Both the position numbers and the translations under genes were made by a program. Of a stretch of DNA of 15,000 nt, positions 9,871-15,000 are shown in pieces; positions within the stretch are counted from its first letter, which is position 1; every line of letters begins with the position of its first letter. The notes beneath the pieces were generated by a model that worked only from the letters and a program-made list of their open reading frames with translations, searched no databases and had not been told where the DNA came from. This stretch comes from Trachelipus rathkii (Eukaryota; Arthropoda; Malacostraca; Isopoda; Trachelipodidae), in assembly GCA_015478945.1 (NCBI GenBank), contig JABUQX010021186.1:1-15000 (forward strand), in the 5' to 3' direction.

Positions 9871-9898
9871 ATCCTTTTGACATCGCGCGATGAAGGAT
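9871..9898. repeat. Short CpG-rich palindrome in the gap between two AT arrays
   Basis: CATCGCGCGATG (9881-9892) is a perfect 12-base palindrome. ATCCTT (9871-9876) and AAGGAT (9893-9898) pair outside it, with a 4-base bulge (TTGA) on one side. The DNA could extrude a cruciform. It is unusually GC- and CpG-rich for this window. No known function assigned. Confidence 0.6.
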
Positions 9899-9910
9899 CT
9901 CCGTGAATCA

Positions 9911-9971
9911 CTATATATACATATATCTATATATATATATTATATATATAATATATATATATTATATATAT

Positions 9972-10003
<32 letters not shown>
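9911..10003. repeat. (AT)n microsatellite array
   Basis: Alternating A/T with few interruptions. Confidence 0.95.
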
Positions 10004-10013
10004 AAGTATAGTT

Positions 10014-10099
10014 AAGAGAGAGAGATGAGAAGAGAGAAGGAGAGAGAGAGAGAAGAGAAGAGAGAGAGAAAGGAGAGATAGTGAGAGAGAGAGAAGAGT
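10014..10099. repeat. (GA)n purine microsatellite
   Basis: An almost pure purine tract of GAGA repeats with GAAG and GATG variants, sandwiched between two AT arrays and so part of a compound microsatellite. Mirror-symmetric purine tracts of this kind can form triplex (H-)DNA. Confidence 0.95.
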
Positions 10100-10117
10100 A
10101 AGCATTGAAGAAGCTCG

Positions 10118-10233
10118 TATATTATATATATATTATATATGTAATATATATAAATATATATAATATATATATATATAATATTATATATATATATATATAT
10201 CATATTATATATATATATATACTATATATATAG
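10118..10233. repeat. (AT)n microsatellite array
   Basis: Alternating A/T with phase slips, directly after the purine tract. Confidence 0.95.
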
Positions 10234-10477
10234 ATCAGGTAATTATTCAAAAATATCTAGAAATTAAAATCAAATATAATAGTTTCCCCTAAAAAAATGA
10301 AAATTTGGCAACCTCCTAATTACAAAAATCAAGAAGAAATAAATCATGATCTTGCCATTAAATTAATAAAAATAATTTAATTTGAATTCGTTTTTAGTCT
10401 TAAATTAATCTATTAACAATATAAATCTAAAAAGGGGGAATTTTATGACAACCTTAATTTGTATGTCTCGTTCTTAG
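10234..10477. other. Anonymous AT-rich sequence
   Basis: No coding or RNA signal. The end (10450-10477) is T-rich and finishes in TTCTTAG, which can be read as a splice acceptor for the candidate exon that follows. Confidence 0.4.
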
Positions 10478-10657
10478 GTCCCAGGTTGGAATCTACATCA
10501 CCCAGCTTTGGAACTCGCATTAACATCGTGCAGAGGACAATATACAAAATCTGTTTCCCCTCCCTTAAAGGATTCGGGATTCCGCAAAGGACAGAACCAG
10601 GCCTATAGAAGAATTGAAGCAACCTTTCGAAAGATTCTAAAGATGACAGCATCTAAG
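10478..10657 (+). other. Candidate internal exon, 60 codons, weak
   Basis: A GC-richer island in very AT-rich DNA. Between a T-rich acceptor ending TTCTTAG (10477) and a donor AAG|GTATAG there are exactly 60 open codons: phase 0 at both ends, starting VPGWNLHHPALELAL and ending KILKMTASK. I recognise no domain. The competing reading is a 69-codon minus-strand frame over nearly the same bases (10443-10652). It contains GDVDSNLGPKNETYK, which resembles a damaged 2A-like or LINE start motif (GDVExNPGP). At most one of these is real and both may be chance. Confidence 0.2.
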
Positions 10658-11399
10658 GTATAGCAACCCATCGTTGTATCCTTTAAAGTAACAACATTAA
10701 TATCCAGGGTTGTCTCTAAAAACCCGATCATAATTTCCATCTCGGCATAACCCATTTTCAATTTTTCTTCAATTTACTAATCGATGGCCGAAGAAACACT
10801 TCAATTAATCAGCCCAACGTTGACAAGTATTAATTAAAGATAGACTTGCATAATTGAAAAAGTAAATTTATATTGTTAGAATTTACTATTTAAAATTCGC
10901 GTTTCATTTAGAATTCAAGAGATTATATTGTTTGCAAATGAACTATTATTTACATGTAGGATTTTCTTAAATAAATATTTTATTAAATATTAATTAATAT
11001 TCTTTACATATAAAAAATTTTTTTTAAAGTTTAAATTTTATTATTTCTATTTTTATTTATATTTATATATATATGTATACATACATATATATATATATAT
11101 ATTTAAGCATTATCAATACTATTTATTTAATTAACTTGGAGAGTTTGACTGTGTGTACATAAATATATGTTTTTTTATTCTTTATTAAAAGCAATTTCCT
11201 GCGTATGATTTTTTTTGTCAATGTAGCGGAAAGGTGATTTGTAAGTTGGTTAAAAGTATAAAGTAAATCAAAGATTGGCAAAGAAGAGGAATAGTGTAAG
11301 TATTCACCAAATCAGCGTTGCTGTTGTATCTGTAAACCTGACAACATATTGGATGCATATTTTTTTGGGGGGTTTAGAGCAAATTAATTCAGTATAATA
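10658..11399. other. Anonymous AT-rich sequence
   Basis: No supported gene. A short AT/GTATAC patch lies at 11065-11103. Nothing else stands out. Confidence 0.4.
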
Positions 11400-11620
11400 C
11401 TTTTGATAGATAATTCCTAACTGTGGGATTCCCTGAAGACAACAACTACCAAAAATATCAACGCGCTTCCACCTAGACAGAGATTTATCTTACCACCACC
11501 CCCAGAGAAAGAGACTCCTCCTTCGAAGTACAAAATCAGACTCAGTGAGGAGACTTTCTAGAAGACAAGAGATTCATCTGGTTACAGGTGTGTACTTGCT
11601 TCACTTGTGGTGGGAATCAA
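11400..11620 (+). other. GC-richer patch with short open frames, possible exon relic
   Basis: Composition rises above the flanks. One frame reads LPPRQRFILPPPPEKETPPS and runs about 43 codons from near 11421 to a TAG. A second frame stays open longer, across a GGTTACAG|GTGTGTAC donor-like site near 11588. Neither shows a known domain, and there is no convincing acceptor. I list it only because it interrupts an otherwise featureless stretch. Confidence 0.15.
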
Positions 11621-11631
11621 AAACCTACCAC

Positions 11632-11668
<37 letters not shown>
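11632..11668. repeat. (AAT)n trinucleotide microsatellite
   Basis: About twelve uninterrupted AAT units. Confidence 0.95.
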
Positions 11669-12188
11669 TATTTAGATTGTTTTTCTTTCCTCTTCTCAAG
11701 TAAAAATATTAAGGTGATCATACATTTCGTTATATTTTATATTAATATCTAGTCTATTTTTTCTCTATAAAAGGTCATGAGTCCATGAAAGAAAATTCAT
11801 TAGTGTGTGTGTGCTAGTTGAATTCACTATTGTCATTTGTTGTGTGTCCCATGATCCTTCCTTATACATTAATGGTAATTAATGATTCTCTTTCTTCTAT
11901 ACCACTAGCTGCTTATATCTCTCTAGCATCGTCATCACGCGCTCACCACTATAACAGCAATATGCTAATCTACCAATCTTAAAAATAGATCATCTCATGG
12001 TGTCCTTCTTTTACTCTCTCTCTTATAAAAATGATCCAAGTCTAAATACTCTCACCTGACACTCCTCTCGCTCTCTCCTCTCTCTCTCTCTCTGGCTCTT
12101 CTCTCCTCCATATATTACTCCATGCGTGAATCAGTGCTCTCTTCATCGTCTCGCGTCACTCCAACTTTGTCCAACAGACAGTGCTAGT
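11669..12188. other. Anonymous sequence with pyrimidine-rich stretches
   Basis: No gene seen. It contains scattered CT-rich runs and a GTGTGTGTG patch near 11803-11812. Confidence 0.4.
12061..12108. repeat. (CT)n-rich microsatellite
   Basis: A pyrimidine tract dominated by CTCTCT with TCCTC and GGCTC interruptions. Confidence 0.85.
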
Positions 12189-12214
12189 GGGGCTAAATCA
12201 CAGGGGCTTAACTT

Positions 12215-12265
12215 GGTCCGATTCACCCCGGCTTAGAAAAATTGATGATGGGGTGAAATCGGACC
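12215..12265. repeat. Inverted repeat: GGTCCGATTCACCCC hairpin
   Basis: GGTCCGATTCACCCC (12215-12229) pairs with GGGGTGAAATCGGACC (12250-12265) over 15 bp with one extra A, around a 20-base loop. The right arm is also the start of the first of the two direct-repeat units that follow. Confidence 0.8.
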
Positions 12266-12588
12266 ACCATTGTTTTCGTAATTTTATATATAATTATTAA
12301 CTTTTATTATGTCTAATTAAATTTTAATATATCAATAAATTTATTAAGTAAAATTAAAATATAAAATGAAATTTATATGAAAAATACGAATTCCAAAGTG
12401 TCAAAATTTGTGACCGGAGGGGTGAATCGGACCACCACATTTTTATTCTTATTTTATGTATCATTATTGACATTTTTATTACTAATTTTAATATGATAAA
12501 CAATTATTATATTAAGTAAAAATTAAAATATAAAATTGAATTTATACGTAAAAGAGAAATTTAAAACAATGGTACCGATTCACCCCTC
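12250..12588. repeat. Two diverged ~169-bp direct repeats; second unit has MITE-like inverted ends
   Basis: Unit 1 starts at 12250 (GGGGTGAAATCGGACCACC) and unit 2 at 12419 (GGGGTGAATCGGACCACC), 169 bases apart. Their interiors share ATTAAGTAAAA, ATTAAAATATAAAAT and GAATTTATA-type blocks in the same order. Unit 2 closes with GGTACCGATTCACCCC (12571-12586), the inverted complement of its start apart from one extra base. Unit 2 is thus a ~170-bp AT-rich segment with ~16-bp inverted ends and no coding capacity, as in a miniature inverted-repeat element. No target duplication is evident. Confidence 0.7.
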
Positions 12589-12744
12589 AAGGTCAGAGCC
12601 TGAATGAGCTTTATTTAAATTTAATAAAACTATTATTATCAGAATTACATTATTAATTTTTTTATGTGATGGCCTTGAATTTCAGAAAAAAAAAATTCCA
12701 AGAAGTGCATTAGGGGAAAGTCGGGAGACGAAGTTATACCTTAA

Positions 12745-12761
12745 GTGGTCCAAGTCACCCC
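12745..12761. repeat. Outlying copy of the GTGGTCCGATTCACCCC end motif
   Basis: GTGGTCCAAGTCACCCC matches the complement of the unit-2 start at 15 of 17 positions. It marks a further diverged end of the same repeat family about 160 bases beyond the 12571-12586 copy. Confidence 0.5.
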
Positions 12762-12864
12762 GCCCGACGCTAACTAATGTAAGTGGCGTTGAAAGGGAGC
12801 CCTTTCCTGTGATTGAGTATATTTTGTAATTAATAGATAATGGAAGTTATCTTTTGTTGAATAA

Positions 12865-12887
12865 ATCATTCCCACATGGGGAATGAT
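12865..12887. repeat. Perfect 9-bp hairpin
   Basis: ATCATTCCC (12865-12873) and GGGAATGAT (12879-12887) flank the loop ACATG. No run of T follows it and no role is known. Confidence 0.7.
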
Positions 12888-14293
12888 GCGAGTACAGAGT
12901 TGAAAGTAAAATTATATATTTTTTTAGTTAAAAAGTTTCTTTTTTATTCTTCGTATACTGCATTATTTTAATTTACAGATTCCTAATAAGTTACAGAATA
13001 TTTATTTTGATTTATAATATTTTGATATATGCTTATTTCTTTTGAAACTGATGAGATTCTTCAAAATACAATAAAAGAATCGTTTAGAGAAATCGCAAAA
13101 CCCTATTTTAACAGGTATTTAATAATTCATTAATTTCATGAATTTAATACAAGTGGAGCGAGTGAAAGGTTAATAATAATGTGAAATAATAAAAAGTTGT
13201 TGAAGTTAAAAATGAGATATTTTATAATAAGAGTAATTATCACCATATTAAAATTTGAAATATTTCAAAATAAAAGTATGAATATAGGAAAGGATTGAAT
13301 GGGGAATGGAATAATTTAGGAAAGAATAAAGTATACCATATTTACAATACGTAAAGAACTACTGTATGTAATTAAGAATGTAAAAGATTTTCTTATTAAT
13401 TCATTTTTATGCTTTAGGGTTTTAAAGATCAGTAAAACTAGTTTGATTTCTTGATTTCAGGGATCGTGTTCCATCTCCAAAAGTTTTCTTTAAATTGAAG
13501 GTTTGGGAAAAACATCTTTAACAGTTGGGGGAGAAATCTCTAAATAATCGAATTTATATTACTGAAGGGAGGCATAGAGCGGAGAAGTGGAAGCATTACC
13601 CGTGTTTGGCAGTCTAAAGTTTGTTCACTATTCGAGAGTTATGGTGGACTTACTTGGAGTATGGTATTGTTTGGGTACGGTATGTGAAATTAGTTTCCTG
13701 GGTCAGCTGTGTAGGAATGTTTAATGATTTAATGATATGAGTGTTGGGTGGCAGTGGTTGAGGCAGATTGTTATATACAGTAGAATAGTATTTTGTTGGT
13801 GTAGCTCTTTTATTTCTAAGTGTAGGGGGTTGTTGCAGTGTTTGATGTAGGGGGGGGGGATCTGTTGATAGTGATCTGCTATAGAATTGATATTATACCA
13901 TGTCGAGATCGGACCCTATTGGTAGGATTTTGGTTTCTGTTTGAAGGTATGTACCGTATGTTAAGGTATGAGGTGTGGTGGGGAAGAAGCCAGTTATTAT
14001 TCAAGGGTTTTATTTTGAACTACTTTCTGCTTCTTAATTTTAGTCCCAGATATTCTGGGAGCCCAGGCAGGGGATGCATAGTTTAGAGAGGGGTGGAGAT
14101 ATTGTCTGTATACTATTAAGTTTGTTTCTTTATGTTGTCCAAAGTTAGTTACTGTTATTGCCTTCATAGCATTTAAATAATTTGTGGCTTTAAATATGAT
14201 TAATTTTTATATAAGGGGTGACTGGGGTTGGTAGATCATGCATAAAAAGATTAAAGAGTGAAGGTGAAAGAATGGCTCCTTGGGTGAAACCAT

Positions 14294-14295
<2 letters not shown>
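12888..14295. other. Anonymous sequence; G-skewed in its second half
   Basis: No supported gene. 12888-13550 is AT-rich. 13550-14290 turns G- and T-rich and C-poor on the plus strand, like 1-760, with a G10 run at 13850-13859. An 82-codon frame at 13838-14086 has no recognisable motif. Intronic or degenerate repeat DNA is the likeliest reading. Confidence 0.45.

Positions 14296-14376
<81 letters not shown>
14296..14376. repeat. (AT)n microsatellite array
   Basis: Nearly pure alternating A/T with one phase slip, ending in ATATACCGT at the start of the next repeat. Confidence 0.95.
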
Positions 14377-14379
14377 CCG

Positions 14380-14570
14380 TCAAATGGGGGAAAACTGGTT
14401 TCGGTGGGTAAAACGGGTAAGTTTAGAAAATGTGCTATATTTTCATAATGGCAACAGTTATGAAATTGGGGAAAGGTTTTTTTGTTAGATAAAAGACTAT
14501 ATTTTAATATTATTTCAAAATTAAATCCAATAAATTAGAGGTTCAGTTCAAAAAAATTTCCCCCATTTGA
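14380..14570. repeat. 14-bp perfect inverted repeat, 191 bp end to end
   Basis: TCAAATGGGGGAAA (14380-14393) and its exact complement TTTCCCCCATTTGA (14557-14570) bound a non-coding segment. It also contains GGTAAAACGGGTAAG (14407-14421). The arrangement is MITE-like. Its left arm directly joins an AT array through ACCGT. Confidence 0.65.
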
Positions 14571-14745
14571 AAATTTTTTTGGTTGAAAAATTGCAAAAAA
14601 ATGCTAAGGTCTGCACAATCTCTAAGACTGAAGAGATCATCATTTCGCATTAACAGCATATAGAAAGTTGTAAAATTAAGAGTTTCCATGTATGTAATTG
14701 CATTTAGTGATATTATTTTTTAAGTTATTAAGTGGTTTCACTTTT

Positions 14746-14794
14746 GGGGTAAAACGGGTAGGGGTAAAACTGGTAACGGGGTAAAACTGGTAAC
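14746..14794. repeat. Three tandem copies of GGGGTAAAACTGGTAAC
   Basis: Copies start at 14746 (variant GGGGTAAAACGGGTA, 15 bases), 14761 and 14778 (both 17 bases and identical). A related core occurs at 14407-14421. Possibly the end of a repeat element related in style to the GGGGTGAATCGG family at 12.2-12.8 kb. Confidence 0.85.
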
Positions 14795-15000
14795 TATATT
14801 TTAACTATATTTTCATGTATAAATAATTTTTTTTTTTAGTTTTTAATAATATTTTCCCTTTATTATATAAATATAAGTATAAATACCTAGGTATGTATTA
14901 TATTACCGTGTATTATATATTATATTTTGATAATTATGTACGTACAAAAAAATTGGCCAAACTTTACATTATAGTACGCCAATATCTCGAGACCTACGAT
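14795..15000. other. AT-rich tail of the window
   Basis: No gene seen. It contains one ACCGT (14905-14909) in AT-rich context and a T-run at 14828-14838. Confidence 0.4.

Noticed and set aside
10012..10203. Minus-strand frame rich in Ser/Leu and Tyr/Ile
   Set aside because: Translated (GA)n and (AT)n repeats.
13838..14086. 82-codon plus-strand frame with hydrophobic stretches
   Set aside because: It lies in G/T-skewed DNA, starts at a G10 run, has no family resemblance, and has no splice or start context that stands out.

Overview
The window reads as gene-poor eukaryotic nuclear DNA from an invertebrate, most likely an arthropod. It is strongly AT-rich, and eleven (AT)n-type arrays occupy roughly an eighth of it. 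The recognisable coding material is decayed transposable elements, including a piggyBac-type transposase, a Tc1/mariner-type element, and two uncharacterised multi-copy protein families that I recall from arthropod genomes. Such dense (AT)n microsatellites are known from decapod crustaceans, especially penaeid shrimp. A decapod is therefore my best guess, but this is inference. I see no bacterial-type operons, rRNA, tRNA or CRISPR.

Layout. 1-760 is anonymous G-rich DNA. An AT array (797-1042) precedes a last-exon-like fragment (1233-1562) that carries the C-terminal end of a transposon-like protein family. From 1857 to 3915 a Tc1/mariner element with perfect 19-bp terminal inverted repeats (2200-3349), plus a second fragment of the same family (1988-2073), lie embedded in AT arrays. 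4935-6421 holds a nearly full-length but frame-broken copy of a second transposon-like protein family; only its C-terminal third is still open. Further AT arrays (6679-7559) lead to a minus-strand piggyBac-type transposase pseudogene (7986-9690) with at least five disabling lesions, followed by a cluster of AT and GA microsatellites (9711-10233). The last third is mostly anonymous AT-rich DNA. It holds one weak exon candidate (10478-10657), a cluster of short inverted and direct repeats built on GGGGTGAATCGGACC (12215-12761), and a second short-repeat region built on GGGGTAAAACTGGTAAC (14380-14794).

No intact protein-coding gene is convincingly present. The elements do not work together as a system: they are independent insertions in different states of decay. 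Element edges often coincide with AT-array edges. That fits TA-targeting elements landing in such arrays, or arrays growing from element ends, but the sequence alone cannot separate these. I did not find a clearly new functional system. The most useful leads are the two uncharacterised arthropod protein families and the fold-back repeat cluster.
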